A stretch of 22,828 nt of DNA from an uncultured Lachnospiraceae bacterium. Its GTDB lineage: Bacteria; Bacillota; Clostridia; Lachnospirales; Lachnospiraceae. Under the pieces are notes generated by a model that saw only the letters and a list, made by a program, of their open reading frames with translations, did no database searches and had not been told where the DNA came from. Of this stretch, positions 1 to 8,468 are shown piece after piece (the first letter of the stretch is position 1; each line of letters starts with the position of its first letter). The stretch is taken from assembly GCA_900553305.1 (NCBI GenBank), contig USDI01000010.1, positions 1-22,828 on the forward strand, in the 5' to 3' direction. Made by a program: the position numbers and the translations under genes.

Positions 1-14
1 TCTTTATTATTCTT

Positions 15-1775
15 TCACAAAACTGCACTTTCCGGAATGCGGATCACCAGAAATGTCCCGATTCCTTTTTCACTTTCCATTTCAAAGGACACCTGATCTT
101 TCGTTGCCATCTTAAGCCTTAGACAGGCATTCAGTACACCGACATGCTTCTTTTTACGGATGTCATCAATCTGTACATGATTCATTCTGTGATTGAGCAG
201 CTTTACTTCATCCTCATCCATTCCATTACCGGTATCCTCTACTTCCATGATCAGACAATTCTCTTTCCAATAGACACGTAAATAAATCCAGCAGGGAACC
301 GATTTCTTTTCGACTCCATGTACACAGGAGTTCTCTACAAAGGTAACAAGAGCAAGCTTTGGAATCTTCACGTTCTGACATTCTCTGGAAACATCAATTT
401 CATAAGACAATCTGTCACCAAACCGATACCTTTGCAGCTCCAGATATGCATTAATAAAGCTCACTTCTTCTTCAATCGTTGTATCATCTGTATTCCATTC
501 CACATTCTGCCGTTCAAGAATCGCAAGACGTTCTACCATCGCAGCTGTTTCATTTTCTTTTTTCAGGACACAGTGCATACGGATACTTTCCAATACGTTA
601 AACAGAAAATGAGGATTAATCTGACTGTATAGTGCCAAAAGCTCTGCCTGCTGCCTTGCGATATCAATTCCCTGTTTTTCCAGCCGGTCCTTATATACCG
701 TCCGGATCAGTTCCTTCATACGTCGGACCATCTGGTTATAGTTCCACATCAGGGCGCTGATTTCATCCGTGCCCTGAATATCCTCCAGCTCTTCGAGCTC
801 CTCCGTATCCATACGGTCAAATGCTGTGCTTAATTCTCCAAGCCGCTGTGCAAAGGACCGGTTAATTAATGATACCAGAACAAGTGGCAGCAATACATTT
901 ACCAGAATCAGACACAGAATCAACAGGAAATGATCCTGAATGCTTGGAAGAATACCTCCCGAAGGCTGCATAATTAAAATCCGGAATGGCTCACCACATA
1001 TGGAAAAATCACGTTCCAGCCGGATATTCTCCTTTCCTGTCAGATATTCATAGTCAATTTTCGTTCTGAAGTTTCCATCATTGGTAAACAGAATCCGGTC
1101 TCCTGAGCAGACCATCACCGGTGCATTGTAACGCATATCCTGAAAACGCCGTACCAGATTCACGTAATCAACCGTTACCACAACATATTTCTCTTTCTGC
1201 AGATCCCGGTAATAATCCATCCTTCGGATCATCACAATTGTTCGATTACTCACTACATTGATACTGTTTTCCTTATAATTAAAGATCACCGTCATATCCC
1301 TGTCCTTCTGCTGATATTCCAGGAATAACGTACTGTCAGCAACCGAGTCCAGACGATAAAAAAGGCCTCCGTTCACAATATCCTCATTATCTCCATAAAA
1401 CATAACCTGAAAGCGGTCTGAATTCATATTCCCCAGAAAGGGATCCGTACTGAACCTTCTGCTCTCTTCAAAAAATTCAAGCGGAGAAGAAAAGGACCGT
1501 TCCAAAAACAGATTCAGTGTGCGGTTAATATATACACTGTTTGTAAAATCAATGGCTTCCTCAAACGTATAGGCCAGATCTGCCTCTACGGCAGACGCAA
1601 TACTCTCAAATTCCTTACGCTGCTGTTGATGCTCATTATCAAACACAATATACAGAATCACTGCATCTGTCAGGACAAGCGGAAACAGCATACAGACTAC
1701 ATAAAGAATAAATAACTTTTTACGGATACTGTAATCATCCATCCAGCGTTGAAGCCTGTCCAGTAGTCTCTTCAT
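15..1775 (-). CDS. YesM/LytS-family sensor histidine kinase
   Basis: Membrane sensor kinase of a two-component system. In the 586-residue form a transmembrane segment lies at about 20-44, an extracytoplasmic sensor region at 45-280, a second membrane helix at 282-304, a HAMP-like linker after it, and the His_kinase domain with the phospho-acceptor motif INPHFLFN (His389, codon at 609-611). A HATPase domain follows, with the N box VENSCVHG and G box DTGNGMD. This layout is typical of YesM kinases, which usually pair with an AraC-type YesN regulator and sense carbohydrates; such a partner would lie beyond position 15. I chose the ATG at 1775 because AAGGAG (1783-1788) sits 7 bases upstream. A GTG at 1835 would add 20 very basic residues but has no well-spaced ribosome site. 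The gene lies 79 bases after the GH8 gene, so the kinase probably responds to xylo-oligosaccharides or a related sugar (inference). Confidence 0.9.
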   Translation of the reverse strand: MKRLLDRLQRWMDDYSIRKKLFILYVVCMLFPLVLTDAVILYIVFDNEHQQQRKEFESIASAVEADLAYTFEEAIDFTNSVYINRTLNLFLERSFSSPLEFFEESRRFSTDPFLGNMNSDRFQVMFYGDNEDIVNGGLFYRLDSVADSTLFLEYQQKDRDMTVIFNYKENSINVVSNRTIVMIRRMDYYRDLQKEKYVVVTVDYVNLVRRFQDMRYNAPVMVCSGDRILFTNDGNFRTKIDYEYLTGKENIRLERDFSICGEPFRILIMQPSGGILPSIQDHFLLILCLILVNVLLPLVLVSLINRSFAQRLGELSTAFDRMDTEELEELEDIQGTDEISALMWNYNQMVRRMKELIRTVYKDRLEKQGIDIARQQAELLALYSQINPHFLFNVLESIRMHCVLKKENETAAMVERLAILERQNVEWNTDDTTIEEEVSFINAYLELQRYRFGDRLSYEIDVSRECQNVKIPKLALVTFVENSCVHGVEKKSVPCWIYLRVYWKENCLIMEVEDTGNGMDEDEVKLLNHRMNHVQIDDIRKKKHVGVLNACLRLKMATKDQVSFEMESEKGIGTFLVIRIPESAVL

Positions 1776-1854
1776 CTGCCTTCTCCTTCCCTGCCTGTTC
1801 TTACTATTTTTCTTAATCTTCTTTCTTACTGCCACCCTGCTTTGCAGGATTTTT

Positions 1855-3021
1855 CTACCAGATCCGGTAATTGCCGCTCAATGCGAGGAATGCAAAGAAA
1901 TACAGGCAGTTATCGTAATATCTCCGGTTGCCTTCCCGAAGCGGCATCCGGAAGAACTCCTCCAGCCATTTTTTCGCAATCCGGACACTCTCTTCATCCT
2001 TCGTCCGTCCAAGCACGGCCAATATTCCCTGTGTGGTGGTAACCTGTAAGCCAACCGGATGAAGGGCCGGTTTATGAAGACTGGTTCCATCCACCTCATA
2101 GATTTCGAACGGGTGCTCCTCCCACCGTGCATCCAGGAACCGTAACAGCTTTTCCGGTGCTTCATATTGCCCTTCATCGATTCCAAACCATTCATAATCC
2201 AGTCCGATATTTGCCACGGTACGGTATGCATCACTGAAAAACCAGTCATGACGATCTGTTGTCCACGGTAACGGGCGGCTCATGGGCTGACCGTCAAACT
2301 CGGCATACTCGGCACTCATTCCGGTCTTTGGGTGGCAGGCCTTTGCCAGATATTCGCGGCTTACCTTTGCAGCCTCTTTAAAGAACGGCCGGTCTTCCTC
2401 ATCTGCCCACAGTGCAAACAGTTCATAAAAGTGCGGCAGGTGGTAGGAAGGATCGGTAAAATCACTTCCCGGTACAAATAAAATCTGCCTGTTTTCATGA
2501 TTCCACATAGGATAGCCCGGTCTTCCGTTCTCTCCCTTATGGATACAGGCTCTTAAGATCTTCCTTGCCTGACCGGAATAGCAGTAAATCCCTTCGCCAT
2601 CACCCCAGCGGTGAGAAGCAAAAAACAGTGCCATGGCAAAGAATTCTTCCCCGTCCGGGGCTGCCCCATTGGCATTACGTGTTCCGTCAAGTCCGCAGGA
2701 CCACGCAAAATAGCCTTCGCTTTCTCCCTCCTCCATCCACATATAAGTACATGCCCATTTCCAGATACGGTCAAACTCTTCCTTCTTGTCCATCTGGACA
2801 CAGATCATCATACCATAAGACATGCCTTCTGTCCTGGCATCATGATTTCCGGTATCCTCCAGATACCCCATATCTTCCCCCGCCGGATGATAAATGCGCT
2901 CTTCCTCACTTCCATAGAAGAACGTCTCAAAAATCTGATCCAGACGGTCCTTCACTTCCTGATCCTCTTTTCCAATCAGTGAAAATAAATTACGGTATTG
3001 CTTCTTTTCAAAAGCTGCCAT
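1855..3021 (-). CDS. GH8 reducing-end xylose-releasing exo-oligoxylanase
   Basis: Family 8 glycoside hydrolase, 388 residues, with no signal peptide and therefore probably cytoplasmic. It most resembles the Rex group (EC 3.2.1.156), which removes xylose from the reducing end of imported xylo-oligosaccharides by an inverting mechanism. The GH8 signature ARTEGMSYGMM carries the likely general acid Glu65. The APDGEEFF segment near 122 and TDRHDWFFSDAYR near 255-266 hold the conserved aspartates, of which Asp264 is the best candidate for the base. His in LHPVGLQ may be the residue that tunes Rex enzymes toward short substrates. The start at 3021 is set by AAGGAGG (3030-3036), 8 bases upstream; a TTG at 3072 would add 17 residues that run through the hairpin and is unlikely. 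The YesM kinase follows in the same direction. The ribosome site lies inside a long inverted repeat (3022-3086). Confidence 0.9.
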   Translation of the reverse strand: MAAFEKKQYRNLFSLIGKEDQEVKDRLDQIFETFFYGSEEERIYHPAGEDMGYLEDTGNHDARTEGMSYGMMICVQMDKKEEFDRIWKWACTYMWMEEGESEGYFAWSCGLDGTRNANGAAPDGEEFFAMALFFASHRWGDGEGIYCYSGQARKILRACIHKGENGRPGYPMWNHENRQILFVPGSDFTDPSYHLPHFYELFALWADEEDRPFFKEAAKVSREYLAKACHPKTGMSAEYAEFDGQPMSRPLPWTTDRHDWFFSDAYRTVANIGLDYEWFGIDEGQYEAPEKLLRFLDARWEEHPFEIYEVDGTSLHKPALHPVGLQVTTTQGILAVLGRTKDEESVRIAKKWLEEFFRMPLREGNRRYYDNCLYFFAFLALSGNYRIW

Positions 3022-3086
3022 AAAGAAAACCTCCTTTGTGATAAGTACATAGTAAATTAAGTATACACACAAACGAGGTTTTCTTT
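3022..3086 (-). repeat. Interrupted inverted repeat covering the GH8 ribosome-binding site
   Basis: The arms are 3022-3040 and 3068-3086: 12 perfect pairs (AAAGAAAACCTC with GAGGTTTTCTTT), one mismatch (3034 with 3074), then 6 more pairs (TTTGTG with CACAAA). The AT-rich loop is 27 bases (3041-3067). In a minus-strand transcript the 3' arm holds the whole Shine-Dalgarno sequence and ends one base before the GH8 start codon. If transcribed from upstream it should block ribosome entry; if the promoter lies within the loop it would act only as DNA, for example as an operator. The pairing is directly visible; the role is inference. Confidence 0.75.
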
Positions 3087-3104
3087 CTCTTCGAAAACTG
3101 ACTT

Positions 3105-3132
3105 ATGCTAATCAATTATTGCTATTCTGCAA
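3105..3132 (-). promoter_or_regulatory. Possible promoter for the GH8-kinase genes
   Basis: On the minus strand TTGCAG (3127-3132) is followed after 16 bases by TAGCAT (3105-3110). The match to a vegetative promoter is moderate. A start near 3098 would place the complete inverted repeat in the mRNA leader. There is no clear terminator between the acidic-protein gene and this point, so read-through from the polyphosphate genes is also possible. Confidence 0.3.
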
Positions 3133-3167
3133 CGATACCAGATGGTTCGTTCTTTGATCCGATAGGA

Positions 3168-3431
3168 CTAACCTTCAATGATCAGATATCTTCCATCCCC
3201 GATTTCAAATACTTCATCGGCATTCAGAATTTCTTCTTCGTCCGCACCGTCCATATCGATGCCCTCTTCTTCAAAGAAGTCCCAGACTTCCCGCAGCGAA
3301 TTCACCACCACGGCAAAATTTTCCTCCAGGAACTCTTCTGCCTCTTCCAGAGAAGAAACCACATCCCCTTCCGGGAAAAGCTGCTCCTGCTTTTCTAAAA
3401 AACACTGTAATACCGCGTCATCATATTGCAT
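3168..3431 (-). CDS. Very acidic small protein of unknown function, last gene of the polyphosphate run
   Basis: I do not recognise a family. The protein has 87 residues, of which I count 28 Asp/Glu and only 3 Lys/Arg. It has no signal peptide or membrane segment. The middle is a Glu-rich, probably helical stretch (about 26-56), followed by a DGADEEE turn and a short C-terminal strand-like end (RYLIIEG). It starts 2 bases after the ppk1 stop codon, and its ribosome site (AGGAGGT) lies within the ppk1 end, so translation is probably coupled. That position suggests a job linked to polyphosphate kinase or its product, but nothing in the sequence proves this. The clean start, the ribosome site and its place in the operon make it a likely real gene. 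Confidence 0.75.
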   Translation of the reverse strand: MQYDDAVLQCFLEKQEQLFPEGDVVSSLEEAEEFLEENFAVVVNSLREVWDFFEEEGIDMDGADEEEILNADEVFEIGDGRYLIIEG

Positions 3432-3433
3432 TG

Positions 3434-5569
3434 CTATACCTCCTCTTCCATTCCCTTCTCCGGAATGAATACTCTGTTATTGATTAATTTTTCCTGCTCC
3501 TTCACGCGCTCTACCGCCATCTGCCCGAAAATCAACTGGGAATTGTAAGATCCCTTTCCTCTCTTATCCACCTTCTCATAGGTTCCCTCCGGCGTAAGTA
3601 AATGTGCCTTTTCGGTATCACGAAGCTGTATGGTAAGAATGTCCATGAGCCGCTTCTGCAACTCCGGCTTTTCTACCGGGAACATGATTTCCACACGGCG
3701 CTCTAAGTTTCTCGGCATCCAGTCTGCACTGGCGCAGTAAAATTCCGGCTTGCCGTCATTTTCAAAATAAAAGATCCGGCTGTGTTCGAGGAAATTTCCC
3801 ACAATGGAACGGACGCTGATCCGGTCCCCGATCCCCGGCAGTCCCACACGGATACAGCAGATTCCGCGGACGATCAGTTCAATCTTCACGCCGGCTTCCG
3901 CGGCCTCATAGAGGGCTGCAATAATATCCTTGTCACAAAGGCTGTTTACCTTGGCAATGATATGTCCCTTTTCCCCGGCCCTGGCATGCTTCATTTCCCG
4001 CTCGATGAGATAAAGGAAACGATCCTTTAACCACAACGGAGCAAGTGCAAGCTTATTCCAGCTAAGCGGTTCCGAATAACCGGAAAGCATATTGAATACG
4101 GCGGTTGCATCCTCCCCAATCGAAGGATTGCAGGTAAGCAGTCCCATGTCGGTATAAAGCTTGGCAGTTGCATCATTATAATTACCGGTTCCCAAATGCA
4201 CGTATCTGCGGATGCCGTCTTCTTCCCGGCGTACCACCAGTGTGATCTTGCTGTGGGTTTTTAATCCGACAAGACCATAGATAACATGACAGCCTGCCTT
4301 CTCTAACATCTTCGCCCATACAATGTTATTCTCTTCATCAAAACGGGCCTTTAATTCCACAAGCACCGAAACCTGCTTGCCGTTTTCTGCCGCCTGGGCA
4401 AGCGCTGCAATGATCGGTGAGTTGCCACTCACACGGTAGAGGGTCTGCTTGATGGCAAGCACCTCTTTGTCCCGCGCGGCCTGGCGGATGAAATCCACCA
4501 CCGGCGTAAAGGTTTCATAAGGGTGGAACAGCAGAATATCCTGCTTTTTAATCTGGTCAAATATGTTGCAGTCTGCCGGAAGCTCCGGTACAGGCTGTGG
4601 CTTCGGATAGGACTTTTCCTTTAAGTGGTCAAAGCCCTCAAGTCCATACATCTTCATTAAGAAGGTAAGGTCGAGCGGCCCGTCAATTTCATATACATCC
4701 TGCTTTTCAATGTTCAGCTCGCGCTCAATGATCTCTAACAGACGCTCATCCATTCCCTTTTCTACTTCAAGACGGATCGCCTGCCCCCACTGACGCTTTT
4801 TGAGCTGCTTTTCAATTTCCTTTAACAGATCCTCGGCTTCATCCTCTTCAATCGTAAGGTCCGCATTTCTCATAATACGGAACGGATGTGCACAGACGAT
4901 CTCATAATTGAGGAACAGCTTCTCAATATTACGCTCAATAACTTCCTCAAGAGGAATGAGGAGCCGTTCTCCTTCTTCGCCCGGAATTTCAATGATTCTG
5001 GGCAGGACGCTCGGCACCTGGACGGTTGCAAATTCCAGAATCTCTCCCCCGTCCTTCTTCTGGACGAGTGCCCCGATATTGAGTGACTTATTCCGGATCA
5101 AGGGAAACGGTCTGGAAGAATCTACCGCCATCGGCGTCAATACCGGATAGATATTCTCTTCATAATAGCGGTCCACATATTCCGCCTCTGCCGCACTTAA
5201 CTGCTCATGCTTCTGGATGATGCGGACGCCGTTCATCTTAAGCTGGGGAAGCAGCGAATGATTATAAATCCGGTACTGCTCCTCTACAAGATCATGCGTC
5301 TCTTTCGTAATGTGCTTTAGCTGCTCCTTCGGCGTCATTCCCGCAATGTCCTTCTTGTCATAACCGGCATTCACCATATCTTTGAGGGACGCCACACGCA
5401 CCATGAAAAACTCATCCAGATTGGAGGAGGTAATACTTAAAAATTTCAAACGCTCAAACAATGGGTTATTCTTGTCCTTTGCCTCACTCATGACTCTGCG
5501 GTCAAACAGGAGCCAGCTCAATTCTCGGTTTACATAATATTCAGGATTGTCGTATTTTAGTTTTCCCAT
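3434..5569 (-). CDS. ppk1: Polyphosphate kinase Ppk1
   Basis: Makes long-chain polyphosphate from the gamma-phosphate of ATP, reversibly. The 711-residue length is normal for Ppk1. The N-terminal domain has NRELSWLLFDRRV and LDEFFMVRVASLKD. The middle domain follows, then two phospholipase D-like catalytic domains with LAIKQTLYRVS, LVELKARFDEENN, KTHSKI and VHLGTGNYN. His439 in KTHSKI corresponds to the autophosphorylated histidine of E. coli Ppk (His435), and His596 in LEHSRIF to its second essential histidine (His592). The gene lies 26 bases after ppx and 2 bases before the acidic small protein. Having the synthase and the hydrolase in one transcript implies control at the protein level rather than by separate transcription (inference). 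Confidence 0.97.
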   Translation of the reverse strand: MGKLKYDNPEYYVNRELSWLLFDRRVMSEAKDKNNPLFERLKFLSITSSNLDEFFMVRVASLKDMVNAGYDKKDIAGMTPKEQLKHITKETHDLVEEQYRIYNHSLLPQLKMNGVRIIQKHEQLSAAEAEYVDRYYEENIYPVLTPMAVDSSRPFPLIRNKSLNIGALVQKKDGGEILEFATVQVPSVLPRIIEIPGEEGERLLIPLEEVIERNIEKLFLNYEIVCAHPFRIMRNADLTIEEDEAEDLLKEIEKQLKKRQWGQAIRLEVEKGMDERLLEIIERELNIEKQDVYEIDGPLDLTFLMKMYGLEGFDHLKEKSYPKPQPVPELPADCNIFDQIKKQDILLFHPYETFTPVVDFIRQAARDKEVLAIKQTLYRVSGNSPIIAALAQAAENGKQVSVLVELKARFDEENNIVWAKMLEKAGCHVIYGLVGLKTHSKITLVVRREEDGIRRYVHLGTGNYNDATAKLYTDMGLLTCNPSIGEDATAVFNMLSGYSEPLSWNKLALAPLWLKDRFLYLIEREMKHARAGEKGHIIAKVNSLCDKDIIAALYEAAEAGVKIELIVRGICCIRVGLPGIGDRISVRSIVGNFLEHSRIFYFENDGKPEFYCASADWMPRNLERRVEIMFPVEKPELQKRLMDILTIQLRDTEKAHLLTPEGTYEKVDKRGKGSYNSQLIFGQMAVERVKEQEKLINNRVFIPEKGMEEEV

Positions 5570-5595
5570 ATTTTCTGAATTTCTGCCCTTTCTCT

Positions 5596-7149
5596 TTATA
5601 ACTTATCCAGCGTTCTCTTCTGCCGGATGACCGGACAGATATTAAATACTTCGGTAAAGAATTCTGCCCGGTGTCCAAAAAGTCCACGTTCCAAGGTAAT
5701 GTCTTCATTGGTTTCCACCGTAATGAGGAGCTGCTCTTCCTTCGGCAGAATCCTGATATTTTTAAACTTCTGCTTGTGACTCCGGTCAAGACCGTTTGCC
5801 AGCCGCAGCATGGCAAGAAGCTTCGTCATCCGTAAATAAGATTCCTTATCCATGCTTGTAGTCTTTTCCATCTGCTCATAGTAATCAAAAGGAATGTGAT
5901 TGTACTTGACTACATTTGCTACGATTTCACGCTCCAGATGGGACAGTCCGATAATCTCCGTTGCCATAATAATCCGGTAGGAGCATTCGCCAAGCTCCAC
6001 CATACTGACATATTTGCCACAGTCATGAAGAATGGTTGCAATCTGCAAAAGCAGCCGGTCGCGCTTCGTTAAACCGTGTACCCTCTTCATACTGTCAAAA
6101 ATCCGCAATGCAATCTGTTCAAGGGTTTCACTCCGCTTCTTACTTCCCTGATACCTCTTACTGATCGACTTTGCACAGGCTATGATATCCTTTTCAAAAT
6201 CATGGGATACGGGAAGAAGCTGATTCTTCTCCGCGTATTCATAAGCAATACCGTCACAGAGTGTCACTCCAGGCGCCCAGATCGTTTTCGCTCCGGTATC
6301 CTCCATAATCCGGTGCACCATGATAAGGGAAATATAAAGCGCCGGCATATCCTCTTCGGGCATATCCAAAAGCCTTGAAAGCTCAAGCGTACTCTTCGTC
6401 CGGCTCTTTTCCATAAATTCTTCGATCTGCTCCCTGGTCGTTACATCTCCTTTCCCTTCCTTACGGTAATAATGCCGGATCAGCAGAGAAATATAATCAT
6501 CGACAATAATCAGATTCTCGATCGCACGATCCTTCAGATACAGCTTCTTATAAACCGAAAGCTGGGATTCCACAATCTCTCCGATTAAGGTCCGGTACTG
6601 GCTTAAGGAAGCATTCAGGAGATTCATGCTCTCCCGTAGGCGCAGTACGCCAAGCTTTAAATTCTGCGTGGAAACCAGAGTATCCTTATCAAACAGGGAA
6701 ATCTGGATACTGCCACCACCGATATCCACAATGGCTGTTCCCTTTTCAATGATTTCATCAAACTGCTGCCCCTGCAAAGCAATCGACTTATAATCCAGAA
6801 ACCGCTGCTCGGAATTACTTAAGATATCCATGCGGATTCCGGTACGCAACCGGACCTGATCGGTCAGAATCGCCCGGTTCATACTTTCCCGGATCGCGCT
6901 GGTTCCATACGCCTTATAATCGGTCACCTGATAGGTCTTCATGATATCCGAGAACTCATGCAGGATCATACACAATTCATCCACACGCTCAAAACTTAAT
7001 TTTCCGGTCGTATAGGTTTCCGTTCCCATATCAATGCTGTGCCGGATATGATCGATCTGCTTCATCCCGTTCTTCTTCGAAACCTCAAAAATCTTCATGG
7101 AGAGTTCATAAGAACCGATATCAATTGCCGCAAAGGTCTTTACTGCCAT
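5596..7149 (-). CDS. ppx: Exopolyphosphatase, Ppx/GppA family with C-terminal HD domain
   Basis: Member of the sugar kinase/Hsp70-fold phosphatases that trim phosphate from polyphosphate ends; some relatives also cleave pppGpp. In the 517-residue protein the phosphate-1 motif AAIDIGSYELS is at 7-17, GTSAIRES near 82-89, the likely catalytic glutamate in SNSEQRF (Glu114), and the phosphate-2 motif VDIGGGS at 141-147. From about 320 on there is a helical HD-type region with LHDCGKYV (His375-Asp376) and a later KYNHIP motif, as in long two-part Ppx enzymes. The start ATG at 7147-7149 lies 6 bases after the DUF815 stop, with AAGGAG about 9 bases upstream inside that gene's end, so translation is probably coupled. 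Whether polyphosphate, pppGpp or both are substrates cannot be told from sequence. Confidence 0.93.
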   Translation of the reverse strand: MAVKTFAAIDIGSYELSMKIFEVSKKNGMKQIDHIRHSIDMGTETYTTGKLSFERVDELCMILHEFSDIMKTYQVTDYKAYGTSAIRESMNRAILTDQVRLRTGIRMDILSNSEQRFLDYKSIALQGQQFDEIIEKGTAIVDIGGGSIQISLFDKDTLVSTQNLKLGVLRLRESMNLLNASLSQYRTLIGEIVESQLSVYKKLYLKDRAIENLIIVDDYISLLIRHYYRKEGKGDVTTREQIEEFMEKSRTKSTLELSRLLDMPEEDMPALYISLIMVHRIMEDTGAKTIWAPGVTLCDGIAYEYAEKNQLLPVSHDFEKDIIACAKSISKRYQGSKKRSETLEQIALRIFDSMKRVHGLTKRDRLLLQIATILHDCGKYVSMVELGECSYRIIMATEIIGLSHLEREIVANVVKYNHIPFDYYEQMEKTTSMDKESYLRMTKLLAMLRLANGLDRSHKQKFKNIRILPKEEQLLITVETNEDITLERGLFGHRAEFFTEVFNICPVIRQKRTLDKL

Positions 7150-7155
7150 GGTATT

Positions 7156-8454
7156 TTACTCCTTTTTTCCAAGTATGTAATCAATGAACTGCTGGGCGCA
7201 CCGGCCGGATAAGCCGCCATGGGCAAGCTCCCATTTATTCGCCTCAAGCAGCAGCTCTTCTTCTGCCATCTGCACACCGTAGCGGTCTGCCAGAGTCTTT
7301 ACAATGTTCTGGAACTGCTTCTTATCCGGTGCGGCAAAGAAGATGGTTACCCCAAACCGGGAAACGAGCGACAGCTTTTCCTGTACGGTATCCCCGGAAT
7401 GCAGGTCATCTCTCCGGTCATCCTTGTCGGAGAAGCTTTCCTTAATTAAATGTCTGCGGTTTGAGGTTGCATAGATTAAAACATTCTTCGGCTTCTTCTC
7501 CAGTCCTCCTTCAATCACCGCTTTCAGATACTTGTACTCAATTTCAAAATCCTCAAAGCTTAAGTCATCCATATAAATAATAAACTTGTAATTGCGGTTC
7601 TTGATCTGGGTGATGACATCGTTCAGATCCTGAAACTGATGCTTATACACTTCAATAATACGCAGTCCCTGATCGTAATATTCATTCGCAATTCCCTTAA
7701 TGCTGGATGATTTTCCTGTACCGGCATCACCGAATAACAGACAGTTGTTTGCCTTTCTTCCTTCGACAAAAGCCTCGGTATTTTCAATGAGCTTCTTCTT
7801 CGGAATTTCATAGCCGACGAGGTCATTTAAGTAAACGTGGGCAATGTTCTGGATCGGTACGATCTGCACTCCGTCCTCGTCATGCACCACACGGAATGCC
7901 TTATGCAGACCGAACTTTCCAACCCCGTAATCCTTATAAAACTCGGTAAGAGTCGCCTTCATTTCCTCCGGCGTATGGTCCTTTGCAAACTTCTGTGCAA
8001 GGGAACAGATCCGTTCGCGTATCCGGCTGTTATACACCTTGGACTCGGAATCACTTGAAACATAATCCGTAATCAGGGAAAAGTCTCGGACCTGTAGAGC
8101 TTTCGTCATCTTCGTAAAATCATAATCAAAAAATTCTTTAAAAATCACAATGTCATGCAATACCGCCTGATTGATGGTTCCTTCGACTTCGCCGCGGATC
8201 TCACAGGCCTTGCTGTAGCTGTTCTCATTGTTTACCAGAAGATTGCTTAAATAACAGTGCCAGAGATTCCCGTAGAATCCGTGGTTTCCTGCAATTTCAA
8301 GGAGCCGGTGCATGCAGTCATACAGAAGCCCTGCAAGGTCCTCCCGGTTATAATACTCATCCTCATAGTGCTCCATGAGCCATGCCATATCAAACAGAAG
8401 AGTGCCTTCCTCCTTCTCAAAATCCTTATATACGATCAGTTCCTGTTCTCTCAT
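7156..8454 (-). CDS. DUF815-family AAA+ ATPase
   Basis: Cytoplasmic ATPase of unknown cellular role, 432 residues. The N-terminal half (1-200) is helical, with no motif that I recognise. The AAA+ core has Walker A GDAGTGKSS (242-250), Walker B FIIYMDDLSF (291-300), a sensor-1 region YATSNRRHL (about 328-336) and a likely arginine finger in SRFG (Arg366). The stretch with DDRRDD and the final GLSGRCAQQFIDYIL are typical of DUF815 proteins. There is no membrane segment. It follows pheA by 14 bases and precedes ppx by 6, so all should share one mRNA. The substrate is unknown. A remodeling role for the polyphosphate enzymes or for polyphosphate-bound proteins would fit the context but is speculation. 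Confidence 0.9.
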   Translation of the reverse strand: MREQELIVYKDFEKEEGTLLFDMAWLMEHYEDEYYNREDLAGLLYDCMHRLLEIAGNHGFYGNLWHCYLSNLLVNNENSYSKACEIRGEVEGTINQAVLHDIVIFKEFFDYDFTKMTKALQVRDFSLITDYVSSDSESKVYNSRIRERICSLAQKFAKDHTPEEMKATLTEFYKDYGVGKFGLHKAFRVVHDEDGVQIVPIQNIAHVYLNDLVGYEIPKKKLIENTEAFVEGRKANNCLLFGDAGTGKSSSIKGIANEYYDQGLRIIEVYKHQFQDLNDVITQIKNRNYKFIIYMDDLSFEDFEIEYKYLKAVIEGGLEKKPKNVLIYATSNRRHLIKESFSDKDDRRDDLHSGDTVQEKLSLVSRFGVTIFFAAPDKKQFQNIVKTLADRYGVQMAEEELLLEANKWELAHGGLSGRCAQQFIDYILGKKE

Positions 8455-8468
8455 CTGTACTCTTCTCC

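Noticed and set aside
1836..1848. CCTGC-TTT-GCAGG hairpin between the GH8 and kinase genes
   Set aside because: Five base pairs and no T-run; too weak for a terminator and probably chance.
2565..3023. Open frames of 120-152 codons on the plus strand opposite the GH8 gene
   Set aside because: They mirror a well-supported enzyme gene, lack ribosome sites and give low-complexity Pro/Ser/His-rich products.
3022..3072. TTG start at 3072 for the GH8 protein
   Set aside because: It would translate the loop and arm of the inverted repeat, and the strong ribosome site lies after it, in front of the ATG at 3021.
3111..3167. Terminator after the acidic-protein gene
   Set aside because: Only a six-pair stem with a bulge and no T-run could be drawn, so I do not call one.
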